DNA of 13,062 nucleotides from Bacteroidales bacterium (GTDB lineage Bacteria > Bacteroidota > Bacteroidia > Bacteroidales > UBA932): contig JAFYMJ010000249.1 of NCBI GenBank assembly GCA_017556665.1, positions 1-13,062 on the forward strand, read 5' to 3'. Below are positions 6,612-13,062 of the stretch, piece after piece. Each line of letters begins with the position of its first letter. The first letter of the stretch is position 1. The translations under genes and the position numbers were made by a program. The notes beneath the pieces were generated by a model that made no database searches, was not told the DNA's origin, and worked only from the letters and a program-made list of their open reading frames with translations.

Positions 6612-6930
6612 TTATTATGAATACTTCTTCATCGGGATTATGAAAAAGATACTGCTCCCTGGCAAATTTTTCCAGACTGTCTGTATTTGAACTAAGCTCC
6701 TTAAGCCTCTCGTCTGTCCATTTTATTGCCTCTTTATAGTACTCTTTCTGTTGCTCCTGCTCCTGCACCTGTTTATATTCGTCCCACCATACAAAAAGAT
6801 TGTTTGTATCTATAAACAGAATCCACACAATAAAGAAAGTTGTAACCAAAAAGTACTTGTTTCTGACAATACGTAAGACTTTTGAGTTTTGATATATGTT
6901 TTTTAAAGTATCTGATATTCTTTTTATCAT
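6601..6930 (-). CDS. Septum formation initiator, FtsB/DivIC-like
   Basis: This is a 109-residue bitopic membrane protein of the FtsB/DivIC family, which bridges FtsL and FtsQ in the divisome and helps activate septal peptidoglycan synthesis. A cytoplasmic N-tail of about 25 residues (basic, IKRISDTLKNIY) is followed by one membrane segment (about 26-44, YFLVTTFFIVWILFIDTNN), a periplasmic coiled coil rich in E/Q/K (about 50-85), and the conserved end FAREQYLFHNPDEEVFIIKEE. Length and layout fit the family well. It is transcribed alone, divergently from the nucleotidyltransferase gene and convergently with yjjG. Its stop codon lies inside the terminator stem. Whether it is the FtsB or the DivIC ortholog cannot be told from sequence, so no symbol is given. 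Confidence 0.88.
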   Translation of the reverse strand: MIKRISDTLKNIYQNSKVLRIVRNKYFLVTTFFIVWILFIDTNNLFVWWDEYKQVQEQEQQKEYYKEAIKWTDERLKELSSNTDSLEKFAREQYLFHNPDEEVFIIKEE

Positions 6931-6938
6931 AATTTGAG

Positions 6939-6946
6939 TATCTTTG
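6939..6946 (+). promoter_or_regulatory. -7 element TATCTTTG for the nucleotidyltransferase-manA operon
   Basis: TATCTTTG is a full match to TAnnTTTG, 39 bases before the ATG at 6986, so transcription should start near 6952. The -33 position (6916-6919, TATT) is weak and lies inside the divergent septum gene. It drives the four-gene operon ending at 10194. Confidence 0.62.
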
Positions 6947-6959
6947 TAAATTTAAAGCA

Positions 6960-6967
6960 CAAATTTA
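6960..6967 (-). promoter_or_regulatory. -7 element TAAATTTG for the septum gene
   Basis: The minus strand reads TAAATTTG, a match to TAnnTTTG, 29 bases before the ATG at 6930. The -33 position (6990-6987) reads TTCA, one mismatch from TTTG at most positions considered, and lies in the first codons of the divergent nucleotidyltransferase gene. Confidence 0.5.
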
Positions 6968-6985
6968 GTAATTAAATATAAAAAT

Positions 6986-7891
6986 ATGAATCCTACATTG
7001 TTAATTTTAGCTGCTGGCATGGGAAGCAGATATGGTGGCCTTAAACAACTTGACGGGGTTGGTCCTAATGGTGAAACAATTATGGACTATTCGGTTTACG
7101 ATGCTGCAAAAGCAGGCTTTGACAAAGTTGTATTTGTAGTAAGAAACCATTTTAAAGATGAGTTCAAGCAAAAGGTTGCATCAAAATACAGCAATTTTAT
7201 TAAAGTTGAGTTTGTAGAGCAAGAGTTGGATAAACTTCCAGAAGGTTATGAACTTAATCCAGAGAGGGTAAAACCATGGGGTACCGGACATGCAATGCTA
7301 ATGGCTGCAGATGTGATTGATGCTCCATTTGCCGTTATTAACGCAGATGATTACTATGGACAGGAGTCATTCAAAGTTTTAGGTGATTACCTTAAACAAA
7401 TAACCCAGAACAATGGCAAATACTGTATGGTAGGATTCTATTTGGACAAAACTTTATCTGAAAGTGGTGGAGTATCCAGAGGAGTATGTACAGTAGACGC
7501 AGAAAACTATCTTACAACTGTAGAGGAGCATCACCATATTGAGAGCAAAGATGGCCATATTACCGGCGAGGCAATGAACGGAGAGGTTAAAACATTGGAA
7601 GGCAATGCATATGTTTCAATGAATATGTGGGGCTTTACTCCAGATGTTTTTGAGTCATCAAAGAAATTGTTCACACAATTCCTTGACAACAATAAAGACA
7701 ACATTACAAAAGAGTTCTACATCCCATACATTGTAAACAGCGGAATTGAGTCTAAGGAGTCAAGTGTAAAAGTTCTTTCTACTCCCGACAAATGGTTTGG
7801 CGTAACATATAAAGAGGACAGACCAATTGTAGTGAACAAACTTAAAGAACTTACAGAATCTGGCGTATATCCGTCACCTCTGTTCAAATAA
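6986..7891 (+). CDS. Sugar-phosphate-type nucleotidyltransferase
   Basis: This is a 301-residue cytoplasmic enzyme with the GT-A-like Rossmann fold of NDP-sugar pyrophosphorylases, which join a nucleoside triphosphate to a sugar-1-phosphate. The N-terminal nucleotide loop is LLILAAGMGSRYGGLKQLDGV (residues 5-25), a variant of the usual GxGTRLxPxT with GGLKQ supplying the conserved Lys20. The metal-binding region is FAVINADDYYG with Asp121/Asp122. The length suits a catalytic domain with a short C-terminal extension and no hexapeptide acyltransferase domain. It is the first gene of an operon with manA two genes on, so a role in mannose-derived or other sugar nucleotides is possible, but base and sugar specificity cannot be read. 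In Bacteroidota this subfamily is usually annotated only generically. Confidence 0.87.
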   Translation: MNPTLLILAAGMGSRYGGLKQLDGVGPNGETIMDYSVYDAAKAGFDKVVFVVRNHFKDEFKQKVASKYSNFIKVEFVEQELDKLPEGYELNPERVKPWGTGHAMLMAADVIDAPFAVINADDYYGQESFKVLGDYLKQITQNNGKYCMVGFYLDKTLSESGGVSRGVCTVDAENYLTTVEEHHHIESKDGHITGEAMNGEVKTLEGNAYVSMNMWGFTPDVFESSKKLFTQFLDNNKDNITKEFYIPYIVNSGIESKESSVKVLSTPDKWFGVTYKEDRPIVVNKLKELTESGVYPSPLFK

Positions 7892-7899
7892 ACAAAGTA

Positions 7900-8727
7900 A
7901 TGTTAAAACGCCTCTTTAACTTTCTCCCCACATTAGCGCAAAGTTGGAATATTGTTATTCTGATTATGCTTGTTGGTGGAGTATTGGTTACATCACTTCT
8001 ATTATTGCTGCAAAGCTATAATTTAGTGAGTGTTGGCAATATAAATATGCTGGTGCAGTATATTTTACCCCTTATACCCGGATTCATATACATATATATA
8101 AAAGGGGGACAACAAGAGGAAGACAAACATTACACTATAGAAAAGACAAATACCGGAAAGGTTAACAAGATTATATTTTTTGCTTTAATTGCAATATCTA
8201 TTTTGTGTATTGCTGCATTGGCTGAGCCATTGACATCATGGATTGAGATGCCTCAGACCCTAAAGAAAACTTTGGAGGCAATTACACAAAACAGCGGATG
8301 GGCATTTATAACAACTGTTCTTGCGGCACCATTATTGGAGGAGTATCTTTTAAGGGGTGTAATAATGAGAGGGCTGCTTAAGCACAGCCAACCCATAAGG
8401 GCAATTGTATGGTCAGCCGCTATATTTGCTGTTATACATTTTAATGTATGGCAAGCAATTGGAGCATTTCTGGCCGGATGTTTTATTGGCTGGATATATT
8501 GGAGGACTCACAGTATCTGGGCATGCATATATATACATATGATTAACAATGGTTTTTCTTATTTTATGTATTTGCTTAACCCTCAACTGGATGTTGACAC
8601 TACATACCAAGAAATACTGGCTCCATATGGCAGTTACGCATACCCTGCAATGTATATTGCCTGTAGTGTAACACTGATAGTAATTTTATACTATCTGAAT
8701 AAATATTTACCAAGAAAAGGATTCTAA
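7900..8727 (+). CDS. CPBP family intramembrane glutamic endopeptidase
   Basis: This is a 275-residue polytopic membrane protein of the CPBP/Abi family (CAAX-prenyl-protease-2-like, M79/Rce1 type). An N-terminal pair of membrane segments (about 17-40 and 46-67) is followed by a loop, and the catalytic membrane core covers about 92-270. Catalytic motifs are all present: EEYLLRG (Glu147, Glu148, Arg152), FAVIHFN (His180) and IHMINN (His213, Asn216/217). Known relatives process prenylated proteins or peptides, or give bacteriocin self-immunity; bacterial substrates are mostly unknown. The gene starts 8 bases after the nucleotidyltransferase stop and ends 7 bases before manA, so it is firmly in the operon. 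Its functional link to sugar metabolism is unclear. Confidence 0.9.
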   Translation: MLKRLFNFLPTLAQSWNIVILIMLVGGVLVTSLLLLLQSYNLVSVGNINMLVQYILPLIPGFIYIYIKGGQQEEDKHYTIEKTNTGKVNKIIFFALIAISILCIAALAEPLTSWIEMPQTLKKTLEAITQNSGWAFITTVLAAPLLEEYLLRGVIMRGLLKHSQPIRAIVWSAAIFAVIHFNVWQAIGAFLAGCFIGWIYWRTHSIWACIYIHMINNGFSYFMYLLNPQLDVDTTYQEILAPYGSYAYPAMYIACSVTLIVILYYLNKYLPRKGF

Positions 8728-8734
8728 GAGATAT

Positions 8735-9820
8735 ATGAACAAATTATATCCCATAAAATTTATAGCAGATCCAAGATTAAGAGTCTGGGGAGGAGATTAT
8801 TTGCATAAAAAACTTCACAAGGAGTTTGACCAGGAACTGCTTGAGCAGAAGATTGGAGAGAGTTGGGAAATTTGGAGTCTGTATGGACAAAGTTCAGTAG
8901 CTTCAAATGGTTTTCTAGCAGGTAATACTCTTGATGAGATTATAGAGATATACCTTCAGGATTTACTTGGAGAGAACACCTTCAATTATTTTAAAGGTGA
9001 TTTTCCTGTAATGGTCAAAATTCTTGATATCAAGAACAGAATCTCCGTACAGGTACATCCTAATGACCAGATAGCATTTGAGAGAGAAGATTCATATGGC
9101 AAAGCTGAATTCTGGTATGTTATGGAAACAAACCCAGATTCAAAGATCTATATGGGATTCAAAAGGGATATTACCCCAACTGAGTTCTATCAAAGATGTA
9201 AAGAGGGGACATTGGAAGAGGTATTGAATGTATTTACCCCTAAAAAAGGAGATTGCATATATATTGAGCCAGGTTGCATTCACTCTGCATCCAACATTGT
9301 AATAGCAGAAATACTGCAAAGTGCAGATATCACATACCGTTTGTATGACTGGGGTAGAGAAAAAGATCCTGCTACCGCAAGACAAATGCATATAGAGGAT
9401 GCCATTGACGTTATAGACTATAAAAAATACAATAAAGAGAAATATTATTTTGAGCAGGTAAACTCAAATACCACAATAATAAACAGTTCCCATTTTGTTA
9501 TAAAAGGGGTTGATTTAACAGATTCAATTAGAGTGGTTCCATCTTTAACCGGAAGTTTCATTATATATTTCTGCACAAGAGGAGAAGCTCAAATTAAACT
9601 TAACAATAAAGAGACATATTCCATTAAAGAGGGAGAAACAATACTTATACCAGCCTCTATGGAGGATTTCCTATTGGAACCTATTAAAGGTAATCCTCAT
9701 CTGCTGGAGGTATTTATGCCTCAAATTGAGGAAGAAGATGCATACCTGAATTATCATGAACATGAACATGAACATGGACACTGTCACTGTCATGATCATA
9801 ACTGCAATTGTGGAGAATAA
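8735..9820 (+). CDS. manA: Mannose-6-phosphate isomerase, class I, with His/Cys-rich C-terminal tail
   Basis: ManA interconverts fructose-6-phosphate and mannose-6-phosphate, feeding GDP-mannose synthesis or mannose use, in the cytoplasm with Zn2+. It is the short Bacteroidota/Firmicutes class I form: zinc ligands Gln106 and His108 in VQVHPND, Glu125 in KAEFWYV and His183 in EPGCIHSAS; catalytic Arg202 lies in TYRLYDWGR. A second cupin half follows (about 245-330). Shorter relatives end near residue 320-325. Here about 21 extra residues from His341 form HEHEHEHGHCHCHDHNCNC, with eight His and four Cys, which look able to bind metal and are unusual for this family. The DNA behind the tail starts with three CATGAA repeats. 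The stop overlaps the S4 gene start (TAATG). Confidence 0.93.
   Translation: MNKLYPIKFIADPRLRVWGGDYLHKKLHKEFDQELLEQKIGESWEIWSLYGQSSVASNGFLAGNTLDEIIEIYLQDLLGENTFNYFKGDFPVMVKILDIKNRISVQVHPNDQIAFEREDSYGKAEFWYVMETNPDSKIYMGFKRDITPTEFYQRCKEGTLEEVLNVFTPKKGDCIYIEPGCIHSASNIVIAEILQSADITYRLYDWGREKDPATARQMHIEDAIDVIDYKKYNKEKYYFEQVNSNTTIINSSHFVIKGVDLTDSIRVVPSLTGSFIIYFCTRGEAQIKLNNKETYSIKEGETILIPASMEDFLLEPIKGNPHLLEVFMPQIEEEDAYLNYHEHEHEHGHCHCHDHNCNCGE
9755..9817 (+). repeat. CATGAA tandem repeat and His/Cys codon tract in manA
   Basis: Three exact CATGAA units (9755-9772) are followed by CATGGA and a CAC/CAT/TGT-rich stretch to 9817. They encode the His-Glu repeats and the His/Cys cluster at the end of ManA. 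Hexamer units keep the frame, so copy number could vary between strains without breaking the gene. Confidence 0.75.
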
Positions 9821-10194
9821 TGGAGGATGTTAGAATAGACAAATACCTTTGGGCTATAAGGGTCTTTAAAACAAGGTCTGATGCGGCTGAGGCTTGCCGA
9901 ACAGGAAAGGTATTTATAAATGATTGCGAAGCCAAATCATCCAAAACAATCAAGAGTGGTGACAGGATAATGGTTCGCAAAGGGCCAATCAGATATGAGT
10001 ATCTTGTCCTGCAGCCGTTGGATAAAAGACAAGGTGCGGCTCTTGTTCCCAATTATGCAACAAACATTACACCTCAGAGTGAACTTGACAAACTGAATGC
10101 CCCAAATGAGGTCATATTCCTAAAAAGAGACAGAGGAGCAGGTAGGCCAACAAAGAAAGAGAGGAGAGATATAGAAAGGCTTCTTGGACTATAA
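9820..10194 (+). CDS. S4-domain RNA-binding protein (Hsp15/HslR-like)
   Basis: This is a 124-residue protein with an S4 RNA-binding domain at residues 2-55: VRIDKYLWAIRVFKTRSDAAEACRTGKVFINDCEAKSSKTIKSGDRIMVRK. A basic C-terminal tail follows (RDRGAGRPTKKERRDIERLLGL). This layout matches Hsp15, which in E. coli binds 50S subunits carrying stalled nascent chains; the same role here is inference. The ATG at 9820 overlaps the manA stop (TAATG) and follows GGAG at 9812-9815, a reasonable ribosome binding site. A TTG at 9808 in the same frame would add MWRI, overlap manA further and lose that site, so ATG is chosen. It is the last gene of the operon. Confidence 0.9.
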   Translation: MEDVRIDKYLWAIRVFKTRSDAAEACRTGKVFINDCEAKSSKTIKSGDRIMVRKGPIRYEYLVLQPLDKRQGAALVPNYATNITPQSELDKLNAPNEVIFLKRDRGAGRPTKKERRDIERLLGL

Positions 10195-10201
10195 AAGTAA
10201 A

Positions 10202-10240
10202 AATCCCGATGCAATCTTATTTACAAAGTGCATCGGGATT
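10202..10240. terminator. Bidirectional intrinsic terminator after the S4 gene
   Basis: AATCCCGATGCA (10202-10213) pairs perfectly with TGCATCGGGATT (10229-10240) around a 15-base loop. A T-run follows at 10245-10248 for plus-strand transcripts, and A-rich sequence before the left arm gives U residues for the minus-strand M49 transcript that ends at 10262. It lies between two convergent genes. Confidence 0.87.
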
Positions 10241-10261
10241 ATAATTTTACAGAGAATTCAA

Positions 10262-12307
10262 CTACTCTGCCATAGCATTCTCAAAAGAGTATTTCTTGCC
10301 ATACTCCAAATGTTGCTCAATAAAGTTATCGTGATATACAACCTTATAATCTACTATAACATTATTGTCGCCATATACCGGCTCAATTGTTGGGTTTACA
10401 AAGCCTTTGTATGATTTAAGCTCCAATGCTGCAAATCTCTCTTTAACCTCTTTATGAAGTGCTGGATCTATGTTAACAGCATATTTCTCTACCAACTCTT
10501 TACCTGCATTGTAGTCACCTTCTGACTTGATTCTTTGAATCTCCGACAAAAGTTTTCCAAACAAACCTCTTAGTGCCTGATAATCGTTAATTACAAAATA
10601 TGTCTTGCCCTCTCTTACAACTTTCTCAATAACATCTTTCTCTGCACCTGGGTTATTAGCTTTTAAACCTTGCTCATAGCACCACTCTGCAATAAGCTTT
10701 CTGTCTTGCATATGTGCCTCTGTGTTGGTTTTGCCCAACTCAATTCTGTTGAATTGTGTAAACAGACCGTTTACAATAAAGTTTACATACTCAGCTTTGT
10801 ATGCTTGGTCATCAGGTAAAATGCCTAACTCAATAAGTTTAGGATCTGCAACGTAATATAAACCATACAAATCAGCTCTTGCCTCCTCTAATGTAGAACT
10901 GTACTCAGCCAATGCACTTGCAGATACACCAGGAAGAAGTTGTCCAGAACCATGGCCTAAACACTCATGCAAGTCTGTGTGAAGATTGCCGGTAAGGTTA
11001 CCATATTTCTTAATAAGCTCTTTTTCCACATCGCTGTATGAGAACTCTCCTGTAATGCTTTTTGGAGACTCCTCTGCCGCTTTGTTATATGCATCTGTAA
11101 TATTTGCAATAGTAACAGATTTAGAGCCATAGTCTTTTCTGATCCAATCTGCATTAGGCAAGTTGATACCAATAGCTGTGGCAGGGAAACAGTCACCGGC
11201 AAGACATGCTACTGTAATTACTTTAGCAGATACACCTTTTACCTCTTTCTTTTTGAATCTTGCATCTACCGGAGAATTATCCTCAAACCATTGTGCATTG
11301 TCACTAATAACCTGAGTTCTGTGAGATGCCTCAATATCCTTAAAGTTTACAACAGCCTCCCATGTAGCTTTTCTACCTAGAGGATCGTTGTAATCCTCTA
11401 CAAAGCCATTGATATAATCAATTTGAGATTGGGTATCCTGTACCCATGCAATATTATACTCATCCCATTTCTCCAAATCACCTGATTTGTAGTAATCTAT
11501 AAGTTTTTGAGTGTAGTCTCTTTGAACATCATTCTCTGCAGCTTGCATAGCACGCTCCAAATAAATTATGATTGCATTAAGAGAGTTTGAGAATCTGCCA
11601 CCAACTTTATATACTTGCTCAACAAGTTTTCCATCCTCCTTTACAAGTTTGCTGTTAAGACCATATGAAATAGGGGTCTTATCTTTTGGATCCATCATCT
11701 TTTTATAGAAAGCATTAACCTCATCTTTGGTAACACCCTCTCCATAGAAGTTTACTGCAGATGCAGCTATAAGATCCTCCTCTTTACCTGTATATTTTCT
11801 TTGGGCATAAAGATTAGGGTCAAAAATTACAGGAAGGATAAACTCACACTCTTTTTCATTTATTCCAACTGCAAGCATTAAAGTTTTAAAATAATCTTGT
11901 GAACACGATGGAATAATTTTATCCTCTGCATAGTGGTGGTGAATACCGTTGCTAAAGAACACTCTTTTGGCATACACTTCAAAATTTTTGTACTCTTCAG
12001 ACTCTTTGTCTCCAGTATAATCTGTTAAAATTTTCTCCAGAGTTCTTCTTATTCTTAGGTTATATTTAAAGTTCTGCACATAAATGATATCTCTACCACA
12101 TTTTGCAGCCTCACTTAAGAAATAGATATACTCTTTCTGTTTTAGGGTCAATGAGTCCCATCCTGGGATTTCATATCTAAGAACTTGCAAATCTGCAAAC
12201 TCGTCTACCGTATATTTAAACGGCTCATTGGTTTGGGCTTTATTTGAACAAGAAGCGGCAAATAAACCAAACCCACAAATACATAACATAGTTTTAATAA
12301 GCTTCAT
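10262..12307 (-). CDS. Dipeptidyl peptidase III (M49 family), lipoprotein
   Basis: DPP III is a zinc exopeptidase that removes dipeptides from the N-terminus of short peptides. The protein has 681 residues from the chosen ATG at 12307 (MKLIKTMLCICGFGLFAASC), a lipoprotein signal with Cys20. An upstream in-frame ATG at 12337 is rejected because it lies inside the promoter -7 box (12342-12335). The zinc motif is HECLGH at about 447-452, the five-residue-spaced His pattern HExxGH (Bacteroides type) rather than the HELLGH of eukaryotic enzymes. The second motif, TLEEARAD at about 473-480, gives the third ligand Glu475. Length agrees closely with the characterised B. thetaiotaomicron enzyme (about 675). 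The lipobox places it in the cell envelope, where it could trim imported peptides. It is monocistronic here. Confidence 0.94.
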   Translation of the reverse strand: MKLIKTMLCICGFGLFAASCSNKAQTNEPFKYTVDEFADLQVLRYEIPGWDSLTLKQKEYIYFLSEAAKCGRDIIYVQNFKYNLRIRRTLEKILTDYTGDKESEEYKNFEVYAKRVFFSNGIHHHYAEDKIIPSCSQDYFKTLMLAVGINEKECEFILPVIFDPNLYAQRKYTGKEEDLIAASAVNFYGEGVTKDEVNAFYKKMMDPKDKTPISYGLNSKLVKEDGKLVEQVYKVGGRFSNSLNAIIIYLERAMQAAENDVQRDYTQKLIDYYKSGDLEKWDEYNIAWVQDTQSQIDYINGFVEDYNDPLGRKATWEAVVNFKDIEASHRTQVISDNAQWFEDNSPVDARFKKKEVKGVSAKVITVACLAGDCFPATAIGINLPNADWIRKDYGSKSVTIANITDAYNKAAEESPKSITGEFSYSDVEKELIKKYGNLTGNLHTDLHECLGHGSGQLLPGVSASALAEYSSTLEEARADLYGLYYVADPKLIELGILPDDQAYKAEYVNFIVNGLFTQFNRIELGKTNTEAHMQDRKLIAEWCYEQGLKANNPGAEKDVIEKVVREGKTYFVINDYQALRGLFGKLLSEIQRIKSEGDYNAGKELVEKYAVNIDPALHKEVKERFAALELKSYKGFVNPTIEPVYGDNNVIVDYKVVYHDNFIEQHLEYGKKYSFENAMAE

Positions 12308-12334
12308 AATTTGTAAATTTCTGTTCATAAAGAG

Positions 12335-12342
12335 CAAATATA
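12335..12342 (-). promoter_or_regulatory. -7 element TATATTTG for the M49 peptidase gene
   Basis: The minus strand reads TATATTTG, matching TAnnTTTG, 28 bases before the ATG at 12307; transcription should start near 12328. This settles the gene start, since the longer in-frame ATG at 12337 would not be transcribed. The -33 position (12365-12362, AGCA) is weak. Confidence 0.62.
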
Positions 12343-12404
12343 TACTAAATTTTCATAATTTTGCTGTTTATAAATGTTTATTTGTACTAAAAACAGAATC
12401 TGGA

Positions 12405-12776
12405 ATGGGAAGAGGTTTAATAACTATACTGCTGCTAATTATAAGCAATTGCTTTATGACATTGGCATGGTATGGGCACTTGAAGTTCAATACAGAAAAA
12501 TTATTTCCAAAATGGGGGCTTGTTGCATTTATAGTAATAAGCTGGTTAATTGCCCTTTTTGAATATTGCTTTCAGGTACCGGCAAACAGAATAGGTTCCG
12601 ACAGGTTTGGCGGTCCATTTAATCTTGTTCAGCTTAAAGTTATTCAGGAAGTAATTACATTAGTGATTTTTATAGGATTTTCTGCATTGTTCTTTAAAAC
12701 AGAAAGCTTTAGAATGAATCACCTTATAGCATTCATATTTTTGGTACTTGCTGTCTATTTTGTATTTAAAAATTAA
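12405..12776 (+). CDS. DUF486 (DMT-superfamily-like) small membrane protein
   Basis: This is a 123-residue protein with four predicted membrane segments (about 4-22, 32-51, 74-95 and 102-121). Hallmarks of the DUF486 family are NCFMTLAWYGHLKF near the start, the central FEYCFQVPANRIG and the LVQLKVIQEVITLVIF segment. Function is unknown; the fold resembles small drug/metabolite transporters, which work as dimers. The frame is open upstream to 12228, but that part is antisense to the M49 gene and the family starts at about MGRGLI, so ATG 12405 is chosen. The 98-base divergent gap holds only a weak -7 candidate for this gene (TTTATTTG, 12377-12384, one mismatch). The next gene starts 4 bases after its stop, so they are probably co-transcribed. 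Confidence 0.88.
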   Translation: MGRGLITILLLIISNCFMTLAWYGHLKFNTEKLFPKWGLVAFIVISWLIALFEYCFQVPANRIGSDRFGGPFNLVQLKVIQEVITLVIFIGFSALFFKTESFRMNHLIAFIFLVLAVYFVFKN

Positions 12777-12780
12777 GAAA

Positions 12781-13062
12781 ATGAGAGTATTTACAAAAGG
12801 CTATCTGCCAATATTATATACGGTTATATTAAGTATTGCATTTTCTCTTGCATCTTGCGAGCCTGTTTTGGAAGAACCTCCAGTAATAGAGACAAAAGGA
12901 AAAACTGTGGTTCTATACATGGTTGCCAACAATAATTTGTCGGGAAATGCACAAAGAGACTTGAGTGAACTTAAAAGTGGATATATTCCAGAAGATGGCA
13001 ACTTGCGGGTTTATTTCCATACAACAACACAAAGTCCTGTCCTGCTTCATATATATAAAGGA
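12781..13062 (+). CDS. Clostripain-related cysteine peptidase (C11 family), lipoprotein, N-terminal part
   Basis: The first 94 codons of a gene that runs off the right edge. A lipoprotein signal peptide (MRVFTKGYLPILYTVILSIA then FSLASC) gives lipid-modified Cys26, followed by an acidic, Pro-rich linker (EPVLEEPPVIE). The start of the catalytic domain is visible: TVVLYMVANNNLSGNAQRDL, then a LRVYFHTTTQSPVLLHIYKG strand region. This is the usual opening of Bacteroidota clostripain-type C11 proteins, which cut after Arg or Lys. The catalytic His and Cys lie beyond the window. The assignment rests on the N-terminus only. Confidence 0.78.
   Translation, partial: MRVFTKGYLPILYTVILSIAFSLASCEPVLEEPPVIETKGKTVVLYMVANNNLSGNAQRDLSELKSGYIPEDGNLRVYFHTTTQSPVLLHIYKG

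Noticed and set aside
9808..9819. S4 gene start at TTG 9808
   Set aside because: The ATG at 9820 has a GGAG site upstream and forms the same TAATG coupling seen at 5791; TTG would place the start within that site.
10184..10414. Plus-strand frame of 76 codons after the S4 gene
   Set aside because: It runs through the terminator hairpin and is antisense to the M49 gene; its composition looks like random AT-rich translation.
12308..12337. M49 peptidase start at ATG 12337
   Set aside because: It overlaps the -7 promoter box TATATTTG (12342-12335), upstream of the expected transcription start, and adds ten residues ahead of a good lipoprotein signal.
12228..12404. Long N-terminal extension of the DUF486 gene
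   Set aside because: It is antisense to the M49 start and its promoter region, and the DUF486 family begins near MGRGLI at 12405.
1..13062. CRISPR array, tRNA genes, insertion sequence, phage or att sites
   Set aside because: No spaced direct repeats, tRNA cloverleaf or TTCGA/CCA pattern, transposase or integrase frame, or terminal inverted repeats were seen on either strand.

Overview
The window looks like an AT-rich chromosomal segment from a member of the Bacteroidota, most likely the order Bacteroidales. Several things point there. Promoters show the Bacteroidota sigma-A -7 element TAnnTTTG. Start codons mostly lack strong Shine-Dalgarno sequences. The gene set is typical of the group: a TonB-dependent receptor with a carboxypeptidase-regulatory-like N-terminal domain, and M64, M49 and C11 peptidases with lipoprotein signal peptides. 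I cannot name a genus. This is core or semi-core chromosome; I see no phage, transposon, integron or CRISPR.

Left end (1-281, minus strand): the first ~23 bases are the 5' end of a 16S rRNA gene that continues off the left edge. Behind it lie a leader with two hairpins and a near-perfect rRNA promoter (TTTG-N19-TATCTTTG) backed by A/T tracts. Next on the same strand (282-3024) is a two-gene unit: a small GTG-started, His-rich exported protein followed by a TonB-dependent outer-membrane receptor with a CxxC pair in its plug domain. The ~100-base gap between them has RNA segments that can pair in mutually exclusive ways. This pair is the best candidate in the window for an uncharacterised system, probably metal or metallophore uptake (inference).

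Plus-strand operon 1 (3117-6582): purB (adenylosuccinate lyase), an M64 lipoprotein metallopeptidase and a YjjG-type HAD nucleotidase, tightly spaced. It ends in a perfect 12-bp-stem bidirectional terminator shared with a convergent DivIC/FtsB-like septum protein (6601-6930, minus). Plus-strand operon 2 (6986-10194) starts divergently from the septum gene: a sugar-phosphate-type nucleotidyltransferase, a CPBP intramembrane protease, class I mannose-6-phosphate isomerase (ManA) with an unusual His/Cys-rich tail, and an S4-domain RNA-binding protein. It ends in a second long terminator hairpin facing the next gene.

Right end: a lipoprotein dipeptidyl peptidase III (M49, minus) is divergent from a DUF486 small membrane protein (plus), followed 4 bases later by the start of a clostripain-family (C11) lipoprotein peptidase cut by the window edge. 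Two of the plus-strand gene junctions (M64/YjjG and ManA/S4) are TAATG stop-start overlaps, implying translational coupling. Three exported peptidases of different families in 13 kb suggest an organism that uses peptides, though they sit in separate transcription units.
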